The translations under genes were made by a program, and so were the position numbers. 64,000 nt of DNA, taken from NCBI GenBank assembly GCA_021824145.1, contig JAKALM010000014.1, positions 1-64,000 on the forward strand, in the 5' to 3' direction. How positions within the stretch are numbered: position 1 is the stretch's first letter; each line of letters begins with the position of its first letter. The notes under the pieces are model-generated. The model made no database searches. It was not told the DNA's origin and worked only from the letters and a program-made list of their open reading frames with translations. Below, one piece after another: positions 18,101 through 27,225 of the stretch. The stretch is from Bacteroidota bacterium. Its GTDB lineage: Bacteria > Bacteroidota > Ignavibacteria > Ignavibacteriales > Ignavibacteriaceae.

Positions 18101-18643
18101 GAGATTTAACGATTCGTTTGAAATTCCTAAGACAGAATTATTTAAAACAACAGCTACATCAGAATTAATTTTGTTAGATAAAGCATTCAAGAAGTCATTT
18201 GAAACAACCCTGCCATAAAAATATAAATGCCCATCCGGAAGTTGTATGCTTTGAATAATTGCTAATGGGTTGTTTTTCTTAAAATCATCTATCGTTTGAA
18301 TTGAATTTGGAAATGAAACTGTTTCATTAAAGATTTTTCGTGAAATATAATTTGATGAATTATCTCGTGTATCAAAAATAAAATCCAAATTCTTCACATT
18401 GAGTTTGGTATTATTAAAAATTTTATCCACTCCACCATTAGAAATTATATGAAATTCATCTTCTGCATCTTGCTGCATGTTTCTAAAAGTGTAGATGAAA
18501 TCATTTGCGGAGTTAAGAAGATATTTAGATTGCTGCGAGGAGAGAACATTATACATTATTGAATAAAAAGCTATAGCAGAGCTTCCAAGTATTAAGGCAA
18601 CAATAACAAAATTTATTAGAAGAATTCTATAGTTTATTTTCAT
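15107..18643 (-). CDS. Large hybrid histidine kinase with three receivers
   Basis: A 1178-residue membrane kinase. TM1 (about 9-31) and TM2 (about 248-270) enclose a roughly 215-residue extracytoplasmic sensor. HAMP (about 272-325), GAF-like (about 330-475) and a coiled coil (about 475-535) follow. The DHp domain has His541 in SHELRTP, and the ATPase domain has LLGNAVKF and GTGLGL motifs. Three receivers close the protein, with Asp829, Asp951 and Asp1104. The domain order matches chemosensory-like or biofilm hybrid kinases. It lies between a stand-alone REC gene and the REC/DHp gene at the end of the pilus operon, so it probably couples an external cue to pilus function or expression. The cue is unknown. 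Confidence 0.93.
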   Translation of the reverse strand: MKINYRILLINFVIVALILGSSAIAFYSIMYNVLSSQQSKYLLNSANDFIYTFRNMQQDAEDEFHIISNGGVDKIFNNTKLNVKNLDFIFDTRDNSSNYISRKIFNETVSFPNSIQTIDDFKKNNPLAIIQSIQLPDGHLYFYGRVVSNDFLNALSNKINSDVAVVLNNSVLGISNESLNLKYLFSLDEVYKKLVSKQNFAVLSQSAESSDILATIYKPPSDFINANNFHFLIFTSLSEAADLRNSFRYLLIIIGLVGIVLSLILTFVFTEKIRKQITQLNEATKITKEGNFQNKIEVHSKDELGSLAEAFNTMLDELQKHEKAKNEYSEFITMLNQNPTLSEISNAALQKIIVTCGFTLGALYVVEDDKVKLTSSFGIGKEISFKDKPDIFETVIKNQETIEINSNDNLPIVSVGVFNLEIKNILILPILYNNKVVAILELGSFDKPTNEAREYLSKIKEQLAIGLTNALAFVQLANLVTELKKLNEDYQKQNIQIRKQNEVLIELHNQLKEKAGELEVQKQKAEEATKLKSHFLASMSHELRTPMNSILGLSELILEDRTLPAKNRERIEVVLKSGKRLMNLINDILDLSKIEAGKMVVHEEEVMLEDLIKEVENSITPLAIQKELPFKIIRNFNTNVIISIDKGKTVQVLINLLGNAVKFTSSGFVELHIYSLEEKILKFEVIDSGIGISEKDKKIIFEEFRQIDNTTARKYAGTGLGLAISKKIADLMNGSLSVKSELGNGSIFTFSVPLKIVKFREPFEQLKVNVNALLKNRKNPILIIDDDQEIRYTIGQYLIANGYEIAYASNGDEGIMKAKKLQPFAITLDVMMPEKDGWSVLKELKEDPLTKDIPVILISILGDKKVGYELGAFEYFVKPITSDKLISTFKKLEGFAKKKLEKIVIVDDDENEFEKFKEAFKDESIRIEYIKDSELAFSKILEVQPDLIVLDLLMPNLDGISLSHKLKSNKETKHIPIIISTAKEITEQERSSLKNIVEQIAVKSQGHPMDVLKIIKERIKLQEANISDQTENVNNSLTEGERSFIIGGNQTYQGEVLIVDDDPDSLYTIREIVEACECKTILAKNGFECLKTLESRIPDLILLDIMMPEMDGFQVLHKIRQNEKWLHIPVYAITAKAMLEDKEVILKHGFNDYVAKPINSGVLAFKIERLFTKQKIIK

Positions 18644-18646
18644 GTT

Positions 18647-19012
18647 TTAAGTGTCTCGTTGAAGTACTTTTCTAATTGTAATTAGTAATTCATCAAAATC
18701 ATATGGTTTGCTAATGAAATCGGTTGCTCCAAGTTTTGCGGAATCAATTGCGCTTTTTACGTCGGCATAAGCGGTAAGCACTATAACTTTAGATTCAATA
18801 TTCTTTTCTTTCATTTCTTTAAGAACATCAAAGCCATTTTTGCCAGGCATTTTAAGATCTAATAATAAAAGATCGACTGTATGATGAGCAAAATATTCAA
18901 AAGCTAAATCTCCGCTGTTAACGTAGTCTGCATTATAGCCCACTTCAGCAAGTTCTTCTTTAAGAGCTTTGCATAGATTTATGTCATCATCAACAATTAA
19001 AATTGATTCCAT
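18647..19012 (-). CDS. Stand-alone receiver (CheY-like) protein
   Basis: A single-domain receiver of 121 residues with DDD at 8-10, phosphoacceptor Asp52 in LDLKMPGKNG, a Thr in VLTAYAD and Lys in SKPYDF. The open frame extends upstream to 19135 inside the secretin gene, but the conserved domain begins at the ATG at 19012, which follows a GGAAAAAA purine site 7 nt after the secretin stop. It has no output domain, so it should act by protein contact or as a phosphorelay partner of the kinase that follows 3 nt later. Confidence 0.88.
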   Translation of the reverse strand: MESILIVDDDINLCKALKEELAEVGYNADYVNSGDLAFEYFAHHTVDLLLLDLKMPGKNGFDVLKEMKEKNIESKVIVLTAYADVKSAIDSAKLGATDFISKPYDFDELLITIRKVLQRDT

Positions 19013-19019
19013 TTTTTTC

Positions 19020-20300
19020 CTAATTATCTTTAGTTTGTTGTTGATTAAGCTGATAGTATTTGATTCTTTCTCTTTGGTGCTCAAGTTCATCCTTAAGCGG
19101 ATTAACCGATTGCGGCTTTGATAATCTACTTTCAAGTGTTGGCTCCAATGTGGCTCGTATTAAAATGACTAACTCTTTTTTTGTAACTGCATTATCATCG
19201 TAACCAAAAATGTATCTTAAACCAAAGAACCACCATGGAAGATCTTTTAAGAAGGGAACTCCCCTTCTTATCTTGGTTGTTTGATCGATATACATTCCAC
19301 CAATTACAGTTTCTTCGCCATTTAACATTGTTACTCTTGTATCGGCAGAAGTTTTATTAATAATTGTAGTTGTTGGATCTGGAACAAACGAACTTCTTTC
19401 AACATGAATTTTTAAGAGAATATATTTAATTCCATCTTCTGTTATAATATGCGGAGTAACTGTAACGATTGAACCTGTTGAATAAAAATTATCAATTATA
19501 TTTCCCGAAAAATCTCTTTGTTTAATAGAAATATCTTGACCGTCTTGCAATCTTGCTTCAGTGCCATTTAATACAGTTATGGTTGGACTGGAAATAATTT
19601 CACCCAAATTTTCATTTTCAAAAAATTTGAAAAGAGCTGCTACTTGGCCAGAGAAACCTCCTACACTATAATTTGCAGAGGCGCTAACATTAAAATCTGG
19701 AGTAATTTGTGCATTAGTTCCACCCGATGTCCCTGTACCGCCTGTCGAAGTCCCTCCTGTTGTGCTAGAAGATGTTGTTGGATTTGGTGCAAAACTATTT
19801 AGAGTGCCTCCAATACTTGAAGTCGCATTCTGGAAAACCGATTGCCAATTTATTCCAAGCTGCCTTTCTTTATTTACATCGGCTTCAAAAAATATTGCAG
19901 AAATTTTTACTTCTGGGGTGTTTGCCGGAACGTAATTCTCTTTTGTTCTTTCCTGCGCAACTGAAGAAGATCTTTTTATAATAATTACGTCGGGCTTTTC
20001 TTCGTACACTAATCCAGCCATTTTTACAAGAACCGTCATAGCCTTTAAGTAGTTCATATTTTTAATTTCTACACCGATTGCGGAATCTATTTCAACATTT
20101 GAAACAATTGGTTTGCCTGTTGTTTTTTCGCTTACTTTACTTAAAAGTTCAATTGCTTGGCTAAAGGGAACCGACGAAGAAAACGTAACTAATTCATCCG
20201 GGTTTTGATACGTCTGCAATGACTTTTGTAAATAATCTTGAGAGAAGATTTGAAATGCAAAAATAATTGTTAATACAAAAGTTAATAAAAATGTTTTCAT
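19020..20300 (-). CDS. Short secretin (PilQ/GspD-like outer-membrane pore)
   Basis: A 426-residue secretin with a signal peptide (about 1-20). An N1/KH-like domain covers about 40-105 and a secretin homology domain about 125-390. Diagnostic stretches are VTPHI, TMLNGEETVIGG and the G-V-P-F-L-K-D-L-P motif. It forms the outer-membrane channel for pilus or secretion substrate exit. It is shorter than most PilQ (about 600-700) because AMIN and extra N-domains are missing. A low-complexity Thr/Ser/Gly linker sits at about 185-205. ATGA overlap with the PilO-like gene places it in the operon. No pilotin gene is seen. Confidence 0.9.
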   Translation of the reverse strand: MKTFLLTFVLTIIFAFQIFSQDYLQKSLQTYQNPDELVTFSSSVPFSQAIELLSKVSEKTTGKPIVSNVEIDSAIGVEIKNMNYLKAMTVLVKMAGLVYEEKPDVIIIKRSSSVAQERTKENYVPANTPEVKISAIFFEADVNKERQLGINWQSVFQNATSSIGGTLNSFAPNPTTSSSTTGGTSTGGTGTSGGTNAQITPDFNVSASANYSVGGFSGQVAALFKFFENENLGEIISSPTITVLNGTEARLQDGQDISIKQRDFSGNIIDNFYSTGSIVTVTPHIITEDGIKYILLKIHVERSSFVPDPTTTIINKTSADTRVTMLNGEETVIGGMYIDQTTKIRRGVPFLKDLPWWFFGLRYIFGYDDNAVTKKELVILIRATLEPTLESRLSKPQSVNPLKDELEHQRERIKYYQLNQQQTKDN

Positions 20301-21205
20301 TTTATTTTCTCTCTTATGTTTTTCTTATTCGCAGATTCTTTTTCTAGTTCCAAATCAACTTTTTCAATTATACCGCCTTTGTTCAAAATAAAGCTAACTG
20401 TATTATGATCATAATCTATTTTGGTTAAATATCCCAAATAAACTTGTTGGCCTTCCCATAGTAAATATGTATTGCCTTTGCTATCAGCAATAAACGCACC
20501 TTCTGGAATAAGCGCAAGTAATTTTGCTCCTTGTACATCCAGCAAATTATTTACATTAGGCGGAATTTGATTTCTAATAAGCGGATAAAATACATCATAA
20601 ATAGGTGGTGTATTCAAATTATTTTCTACAAATTCAGTTGTTGAAAATCTATTATTAGTAGAAAAATAAACATCAACTAATATTGTATAGCTTACTAAAA
20701 AATTTGGTGTGCCGTCTTTATCAGTTGTTATGTAATTACTCAAAGTAACATTTTTAATTTTTTTAAGTTCTTTGCTTTGTTCAATTGCATAAATTAATTG
20801 ATAAAGGTCATTATAATCTCCGCCGCCGTTTATTTTGTATTCATAATATAAAAAATCTTTATCTGATTTTTGATCCAAATACTCGACATCAGTTTGAGTG
20901 TCTTGCGAAAAATTTTCACTAACCTTATTTAAGAAATTAAAAAAACTAATTGATGAAAGATTTTGTGGAATATTAAATTTTCTCTTTGCTAAGATTGAAT
21001 CGAGCACCGAAGCTTTTTTTTCTAACGCCAATAATTGAACCTTTAATTGTTCGGTATTATAATGATTTGCTTTCAGTTCTGCTAATTTTTTTTGATCAGA
21101 TTTTATTGTACCACGTTGAAAAATCAAAATATATGCCCCGCCAATCAATAAGATTAAAATTAATAAACCAACCAAGCCAAGAGTACTTTTTACTTTTCTA
21201 TTCAT
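20297..21205 (-). CDS. PilO-like inner-membrane alignment protein with PilP-like tail
   Basis: A 302-residue protein with one N-terminal membrane span (about 10-30), a coiled coil (about 35-75) and a ferredoxin-like periplasmic domain (about 80-185), as in PilO/GspM. The last 90 residues contain a beta-rich segment resembling the PilP/GspC homology region that contacts the secretin (the Y-L-L-W-E-G-Q-Q-V-Y-L-G-Y-L stretch). It would link the inner-membrane PilMN platform to the secretin. Its start and stop both form ATGA overlaps with neighbours (PilMN upstream, secretin downstream). PilO identity is by position and topology; sequence similarity is weak. Confidence 0.75.
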   Translation of the reverse strand: MNRKVKSTLGLVGLLILILLIGGAYILIFQRGTIKSDQKKLAELKANHYNTEQLKVQLLALEKKASVLDSILAKRKFNIPQNLSSISFFNFLNKVSENFSQDTQTDVEYLDQKSDKDFLYYEYKINGGGDYNDLYQLIYAIEQSKELKKIKNVTLSNYITTDKDGTPNFLVSYTILVDVYFSTNNRFSTTEFVENNLNTPPIYDVFYPLIRNQIPPNVNNLLDVQGAKLLALIPEGAFIADSKGNTYLLWEGQQVYLGYLTKIDYDHNTVSFILNKGGIIEKVDLELEKESANKKNIREKIK

Positions 21206-22746
21206 TGTGCACTCTTTCGAAAACTTGAAATATTAAAAACTAAATTAAATTTGTAAGCATTCTTATCACGAAGAGCCTCATAGGTTACACTTTTCAGTAT
21301 GGCAGATTTGATTGAATATGCAAACTCTGTTAGAACATTTCTATTTAAAGAATATCCTTCAAGCAGAATATTTCCCGTATCATCTTTAGATAATTTTGTT
21401 ATCCATAGACTTTTTTTCATCCCAATGAAATGAGAAATTTCATTTAAAACATTTGACCAAATTCCGGTGCCGGCAGAAGCTGAATCTAATATCGCTTGTG
21501 TTTGAGAGAATCCGCTTATATTTCCTTCAAGATTATTAATCTTATTTACTAATTCTTGATTTTGTCTCAACAATAAAGTTTGTTCGGCAATTTGACTATT
21601 AAGCTGTCTAATATCTTTTTGATTTATTAAAATCTTTAAAGTTAAAAAGAATGTAACAAAGAAGAGGATTGGCAGCATTGCAAAACCGTGCCATGCAAAT
21701 TGAAAGAATTTCTGATCTTCTTTAACATATCTTGGTAAAAGATTAATTCCGGTATAAGTTTCATCAAGCTCGTCAAAATATTCCTGAGCTACAGCAATTG
21801 GAATGCTGAATGCTGAAATTTTTTCTTTGGTATCAGAATTTACAGAAGAAATATCAATTTCATCAAATTGTAATCTTGATACATTTGCTTCTGGAAAAGT
21901 ACCGTAAAATGAAAGTATTAAATTTTCAGAATCATCCTCGCCGCAAACGATAATATTATCAAGAGAGTTTATTCCGCCGTTTTCCATTTCAAGAAGAATC
22001 TTAGAGAAATAAACATCATAAGTATGAAGATTTAAAGTGCCGATGTCTAATGTGGTTCCGATATGTTTAAGTTTTCTTCCGTGCAAGAAAATTAATTTGC
22101 TGTATTCTTTGCCAATATAAACAATAAGCGATTGATCATCGGGAAAGAATTTTTTTCTTTTAGCCACATAATAAGCAAGCGATAGCTCAGCACTTTTTAC
22201 AGTCGGAATTTTATAATATCTTTTGCCATTATAATGAGCTAAAGAATTGATCAACTTTATACAGGAAACTTCTCCGCTTAAAAATACCGATAGTAGAGAT
22301 TTATCGGCTAACTCAACATAGCCAAGATTTTCTTTATCAATAGTAACATTCTTTGATTCCTGAATATCGTCAATAATTTCCTGAGTTACTTTTGAAGCTT
22401 TACTAAGTTTGGAACCTTCGACTATGTGGTAATAAATAGAAGGCTCTGTAACTATTGGAATAAAAAAACTGTTTTTAAGATTAAAATCCTTCAGCATGTT
22501 GTTTATTATACCGATGCTGGAGATTGCAACATTTCTTTCAGAAGAAGATTTTGCGCCGGTTGTTCCTTCAAACGATAAATCATCTCCTTCAATCTTTAAT
22601 CCAGTAATTGAATCTTCCAATTCAATTGCCGGCTGCACAACATCGAAGGTTGATGCTTTATGAATTTTAATTTTGTTCTTTTCCCTAGAGATAACGGCTA
22701 TCTTTGTGTCATTACCTTCACAATATGTACATACAATATTTTTCAT
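21202..22746 (-). CDS. Fused PilM-PilN type IV pilus platform protein
   Basis: A 514-residue protein. Residues 1-330 look like a divergent PilM actin-like domain. At about 333-340 an I-N-L-L-P motif appears, which in PilN lies in the cytoplasmic tail that docks on PilM, followed by a membrane span (about 354-372), a coiled coil (375-410) and a PilN-like ferredoxin-fold domain. PilM and PilN are normally two proteins that bind each other through this motif, so this is a natural fusion of the pair. It abuts the PilT-like gene upstream and overlaps the PilO-like gene by ATGA. GspL, which has the same fused architecture, is the alternative name. Confidence 0.8.
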   Translation of the reverse strand: MKNIVCTYCEGNDTKIAVISREKNKIKIHKASTFDVVQPAIELEDSITGLKIEGDDLSFEGTTGAKSSSERNVAISSIGIINNMLKDFNLKNSFFIPIVTEPSIYYHIVEGSKLSKASKVTQEIIDDIQESKNVTIDKENLGYVELADKSLLSVFLSGEVSCIKLINSLAHYNGKRYYKIPTVKSAELSLAYYVAKRKKFFPDDQSLIVYIGKEYSKLIFLHGRKLKHIGTTLDIGTLNLHTYDVYFSKILLEMENGGINSLDNIIVCGEDDSENLILSFYGTFPEANVSRLQFDEIDISSVNSDTKEKISAFSIPIAVAQEYFDELDETYTGINLLPRYVKEDQKFFQFAWHGFAMLPILFFVTFFLTLKILINQKDIRQLNSQIAEQTLLLRQNQELVNKINNLEGNISGFSQTQAILDSASAGTGIWSNVLNEISHFIGMKKSLWITKLSKDDTGNILLEGYSLNRNVLTEFAYSIKSAILKSVTYEALRDKNAYKFNLVFNISSFRKSAQ

Positions 22747-23976
22747 TTAAATAGCTGCAAGTATTTGCTGAATTCTTGTTTTGTTATTAGCATAAGCAAT
22801 AGCATTTTCCAAAGAAATCTTTTTTTCTACATATAATCTTTTCAGATCTTGTTCCATAGTTATCATTCCTTGCTGCGCTCCTTGATTTATCATCATGTAA
22901 ATTTCGCTTGTATTGTTATTCTTTATTGCGGCTTTAACACTTGGTGTAACAATCAATATTTCTTTTGCAAGTACGCGCTTACCATCTAAGCTTGGAACTA
23001 ATTTTTGAGAAATAACAGCAACCAAAACATCTGCAAGTCTGTTGCGAACCCGTTCTTGTTCATTAGGATGTATCTCAGCAATAATTCTATCAATGGATTC
23101 GACAGCAGAGGATGTATGTAAAGTTGAAAATACTTTATGACCAGTATCTGTAACTTCAAGTGCTGCCATTATTGTATCTGGATCTCTCATTTCACCAATT
23201 ACTATTATATCAGGGTCTTGTCTTAACGATTGTATTACTCCATCTTTAAAAGTTAGTACATCCCTCCCCACTTCTCTATGTTTAATTAACGATACATTTG
23301 ACTTGTGAACATATTCAAGAGGTGAAGCAATAATTACAATATGTGCTGGATCGATTTTGTTATGTGTGTCAATAATGGCATCAAGCGTAGTTGATTTGCC
23401 AGAGCCCGTAATACCAGTAATTAATGTTAATCCAAATTTAATATAAGCATGGCTTAATGTTTTAGCAACGATAGGGTGAAAGCCGTAACTTTCAAAAGTT
23501 CTAATAGTAGAATTGATGGCTCTCATATTCATCGTTAATGTATCCAAATCAAAATATGCATCTGCTCTGAAACGGACATCAACATTTTTTCGTTCATAAA
23601 GAAATGAATAACTAAAATCCAAATTCTTTGTTACAGAAATGTACTTTCTTTGATTAGAGTTTAATAAATTTACAATCAAGGTTGCCGCTTCATCATATGA
23701 AAACTGTGGAAACTCTTTTATTCTTTCTTTCTTTCCAAAAATTCTCATCCAAATAAAACCGCCATTGCCATAACCGCCAATTTCGATATCAGAAGCATCT
23801 CGTTCAATCATACTAGTAAGCATTCTGTTTACTGCATTTCGCAAGGAATGTCTATCTTCGGGTTTTATATTCTCAATATTTTCCAAAATATATTTAACAC
23901 GATCAGGACCATTTAGATAAAGAGGAAAAGTCTTTATAAAATCGTTTAATATTTTTTTTGCTTCAGTAAATGGCAC
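22747..23976 (-). CDS. pilT: PilT-family pilus retraction ATPase
   Basis: A 409-residue hexameric ATPase. The PAS-like N-domain (about 55-160) is followed by Walker A GITGSGKS (188-195), an Asp box, Walker B IVIGEMRDPDT and a His box FSTLHTSSAVESIDRI. These match PilT/PilU more than PilB, and there is no N-terminal MshEN domain and no tetracysteine zinc motif. It powers pilus disassembly. It lies 60 nt downstream of pilB and directly before the PilMN fusion, so it is co-transcribed with the assembly machinery. A PilU-like accessory role is possible, but it is the only PilT-type gene here. Confidence 0.9.
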   Translation of the reverse strand: MPFTEAKKILNDFIKTFPLYLNGPDRVKYILENIENIKPEDRHSLRNAVNRMLTSMIERDASDIEIGGYGNGGFIWMRIFGKKERIKEFPQFSYDEAATLIVNLLNSNQRKYISVTKNLDFSYSFLYERKNVDVRFRADAYFDLDTLTMNMRAINSTIRTFESYGFHPIVAKTLSHAYIKFGLTLITGITGSGKSTTLDAIIDTHNKIDPAHIVIIASPLEYVHKSNVSLIKHREVGRDVLTFKDGVIQSLRQDPDIIVIGEMRDPDTIMAALEVTDTGHKVFSTLHTSSAVESIDRIIAEIHPNEQERVRNRLADVLVAVISQKLVPSLDGKRVLAKEILIVTPSVKAAIKNNNTSEIYMMINQGAQQGMITMEQDLKRLYVEKKISLENAIAYANNKTRIQQILAAI

Positions 23977-24036
23977 TATTTTACTTCCATTTTTATAAAA
24001 TATTAAAATCTTATTTAATTAAAACAGTAAACATTT

Positions 24037-25830
24037 TTATTCTTCGGAAGTAGCAGAAAGCACTTCTTCAATTGAAGTCAATCCTAGTTTTACTTTTTCT
24101 AACCCAGCATCTCGCAAGTTTAGGCTTCCATCTTTTTTTGCTTGGATACGAATTTTTTCTTCATCTACTTCAACTCCAGAACGAACGATTAACTGCCTAA
24201 TTTCTTTTGTAAAATACAGAGCTTCATGAATTGCAATTCGTCCTTTATATCCGGTTCCGTTGCATTTATCGCATCCTTTGGGCTCGAATATTTTAAAATT
24301 TCTCCATTCACCAATATTTAATTTTGCCGCACTCATAATAGTTTCATCAAAGTTTACAACTTTTTTCTTACAATCAGGGCATAGGCGTCTAACTAATCTT
24401 TGAGCTACTATAATATTTATTGCATAAGCAATTAAAAATGGTTCTATACCCATTTTGTAAAGACGAGAAATTGCACTTGGTGCATCATTTGTATGAAGTG
24501 TAGAAAATGTTAAGTGCCCGGTGTTGGCAAGTTTGATTGCAATTTCTGCAGTTTCTTTATCTCTCATCTCACCAACCAAAACTATATCAGGATCGTGCCT
24601 TAAAATAGATCGAATTGCCTGTTCAAAATTCATTTTGTATCCAATCTTCAATTGACGGGCACCCTCAATAACATATTCTACCGGGTCTTCAACTGTTAGT
24701 ACATTTACGGTTGGATCAATAACTTGATAAAGCGCTGCAACTAAGGTTGTGCTTTTACCGCTTCCAGTAGGCCCAGTTAAAATAATCATGCCCTGCGGCT
24801 GGTTTACTGCTTTCTGAAAAGCATCTTTTGCATAACCTGTTAATCCAAGCTTATCAAGATCTTTAATTACTTTTCTATCATCAAGTATTCTAATTACAAC
24901 AGATTCAAATTTGTTTTTTAATTCTGTACCAACCATTGGAAGAACAGAAACTCTAAAACGAATTATATGATTATCAATTTCTCTTTGAATAAATCCATCC
25001 TGCGCCTTCTCTCTTTCAAATCGATCCATTCCTTTTGATCTATCTTTAACAACCGCTATAACAGCTTCGGGCAAAGTATTTTCTTGAACATGCCAAAGCT
25101 GCAAATTACCATCTATTCTGAATAATATATTTGTCTTGTTGCCGGACATCGGAATAAAATGTACATCACTTGCACCACGGCGTACACCTTCAACTAATGC
25201 ACCTTCAACTAAATTTATTAAAGCACTTTTATTTATTTCAGCATCTAGCGCTTCTTCATCTAATGCATTCTCATCTTGTTTTTCAAGTTCTATTTCTGTT
25301 CCAGCTTCCTCCATCATCTTTAAATAAACATTTTCGGGGGGAAGAATAGTATGGATTAATTTTTCATAATCTTTTTTCCGGATATAAATTACTTCATACT
25401 TTTTCGCATTTAAACCAAATGCAATTTTAGGAATGTTTCTATCTGTTGGATCAATAGCAGCTAAAATTAATTTATCTTTAATTTTAGGATCATACATAAA
25501 TGGAATAATTTTATGTTCGAGCATCTGACTTTTGAGTTGTTCACCCGATCCATTTATGAGTTGTTTTATTACGTTTAATTTTTCTTGCGGTATTTCTTCA
25601 GTATTTAAATCTAGTTCTCGAAAGGCATAAAGGATTGCAACTTCACGAAAGATAGCATCATGATCATAATGAAAATCCTGTACTAAAATCTGAGCAAGAT
25701 TTCTTTTGATTTTGCTTTTATCATTTGTTTTTGCTGTTAATGCTTTTTCAAGCATAGTGGCATCAATTATCCCTTTTTTGAAAAGCAGATAACCAATTTT
25801 ATCAGTCATTTCAAGGTTTGTATCAATCAT
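24037..25830 (-). CDS. pilB: PilB/GspE-family pilus assembly ATPase
   Basis: A 597-residue ATPase. An MshEN-type N-domain (about 1-150), which in relatives can bind c-di-GMP, is joined by an acidic linker (about 175-200) to the N2 and motor domains. Walker A is GPTGSGKS (353-360), Walker B LVGEMRDKET and the His box FSTLHTNDAPSAI. A tetracysteine zinc motif (CPDC ... CDKC) marks it as extension-type. It drives pilin polymerisation through PilC. Its ATG overlaps the pilC stop (ATGA). The GspE alternative for type II secretion cannot be fully excluded, but the PilT neighbour argues for a pilus. Confidence 0.93.
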   Translation of the reverse strand: MIDTNLEMTDKIGYLLFKKGIIDATMLEKALTAKTNDKSKIKRNLAQILVQDFHYDHDAIFREVAILYAFRELDLNTEEIPQEKLNVIKQLINGSGEQLKSQMLEHKIIPFMYDPKIKDKLILAAIDPTDRNIPKIAFGLNAKKYEVIYIRKKDYEKLIHTILPPENVYLKMMEEAGTEIELEKQDENALDEEALDAEINKSALINLVEGALVEGVRRGASDVHFIPMSGNKTNILFRIDGNLQLWHVQENTLPEAVIAVVKDRSKGMDRFEREKAQDGFIQREIDNHIIRFRVSVLPMVGTELKNKFESVVIRILDDRKVIKDLDKLGLTGYAKDAFQKAVNQPQGMIILTGPTGSGKSTTLVAALYQVIDPTVNVLTVEDPVEYVIEGARQLKIGYKMNFEQAIRSILRHDPDIVLVGEMRDKETAEIAIKLANTGHLTFSTLHTNDAPSAISRLYKMGIEPFLIAYAINIIVAQRLVRRLCPDCKKKVVNFDETIMSAAKLNIGEWRNFKIFEPKGCDKCNGTGYKGRIAIHEALYFTKEIRQLIVRSGVEVDEEKIRIQAKKDGSLNLRDAGLEKVKLGLTSIEEVLSATSEE

Positions 25831-27212
25831 GCTCGTTGGTCAAAATATTGTTGTTCAATAATTATACTTCCTGTAACTCCAGGAGTTTTGGGATGTATTG
25901 TTGCGGTTTCTGCAGAAACTAAAGTTAACAAAATCATAATTACCATTATTATCATAGCAATTACAACTTGTATAAGTTCAATTAAGTTTTTTAATCTGTA
26001 AACTGTTTCACTTTCATAATAATTTGCAATTTGCAGTGAAGTGTTTTTAATAGTTCCCGTTTCTTCACCTGAATGCAAGCGCGATAAAGCTGTTTCTGTA
26101 AATACTCCGCTCGCTTCAAATGCATCTGTAATACCTGTACCTTTTTTTACCATAAGTGGAATTGCAACGTTTTTTATTCTTTCTTCAAAATATTTGTTAC
26201 CAGTTGCTTCGGCTGCAATTCTTATTGGTTCAATGCTTTCTGCCGAACCGCTGTAAAGTGTATAAAATACACGGCAATAAACTTCAATAATTGTTTTATG
26301 AATCAACGGGCCAAGCATCGGAATTTTCAAAAGATATTTATGAATTAAATACCCGCCTTTTTTTGTCTTAGAAAATCTCCAAAATATTATTGGGGGTATA
26401 ATAACCAATAATGAAATAAGCGCCAAGTTGTTCATTAAAAAATCACTCATCTTTAAAGTGAAAGCCGTCATTGGTGGAAGTGGTATATTAAACTTCACGA
26501 ACAACTTTGCTGTTTCAGGGAAAATATATCCGACATAAAAAAGAACCGCAATGAATAGAACAAAGAGCGTAACCAAAGGAGTTATTAAAGCACTGCGCAG
26601 ATTCTTTTTGAATTCTTGCTGCCTTTCTAAAAACTTTGCAGTAGCTTTATATATTTCTGTCATGTTACCGCTCTTAGAGGCTAAGCCCAACATATAAGCA
26701 GTAAACTTTCCAAAAACAGATTGATATTTTAAAAAAGTCGCTTCGCTGTCTGCTCCTTTTTTTAATTCGTTATTAATATCTTTTAAGGTTTCCTTTAAGG
26801 TTTTGTTTTGAGTATCGTTTATCAACAAAGTTAAAATTTCACTGTATGGTAATTTTTGATCAAGAAGTTCTGCACTTATTTTTACAAAAGTAACTATCTC
26901 TGCTGTGGGTGGATTTAAATTTAAGTCAAATAATTTTTTATTAATTGAAAGTACTTCATAACCAAGTCTGTTAAGTGCTATTTCAACTTCTTTTTTTGAA
27001 TATGCTTTTTGTTCGCCTCTTATAGGCTTCTCCCTTCCGCGCCTAACTTTATAAAGATAAGAAGATTTTTTTTCTATATTTTTTAACTTTAGCTGGTTCT
27101 TTTCGGCAAGGCTATGTATCCTTTTTTTCCCCTCGGTAATTGATTTTGCGGATAGCGTTCCGCTGATCAACTGACCGTTTAATTTTTCTGCCGTAAATTT
27201 AAATTCAACCAT
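25827..27212 (-). CDS. pilC: PilC/GspF-family inner-membrane platform protein
   Basis: A 461-residue platform protein. A basic N-terminal region (about 1-100) is followed by two GspF repeats with three membrane spans (about 213-235, 262-280 and 420-442), the standard topology. Motifs such as L-S-R-L-H-S-G-E-E-T-G of the second repeat and G-L-A-S-K-S-G of the first are visible. It couples the cytoplasmic motors to pilin extraction. It is the first gene after the major pilin hairpin and overlaps pilB by ATGA. Length is slightly above the usual 400, owing to the N-terminal extension. Confidence 0.92.
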   Translation of the reverse strand: MVEFKFTAEKLNGQLISGTLSAKSITEGKKRIHSLAEKNQLKLKNIEKKSSYLYKVRRGREKPIRGEQKAYSKKEVEIALNRLGYEVLSINKKLFDLNLNPPTAEIVTFVKISAELLDQKLPYSEILTLLINDTQNKTLKETLKDINNELKKGADSEATFLKYQSVFGKFTAYMLGLASKSGNMTEIYKATAKFLERQQEFKKNLRSALITPLVTLFVLFIAVLFYVGYIFPETAKLFVKFNIPLPPMTAFTLKMSDFLMNNLALISLLVIIPPIIFWRFSKTKKGGYLIHKYLLKIPMLGPLIHKTIIEVYCRVFYTLYSGSAESIEPIRIAAEATGNKYFEERIKNVAIPLMVKKGTGITDAFEASGVFTETALSRLHSGEETGTIKNTSLQIANYYESETVYRLKNLIELIQVVIAMIIMVIMILLTLVSAETATIHPKTPGVTGSIIIEQQYFDQRA

Positions 27213-27225
27213 ATTTTAAAAATAG

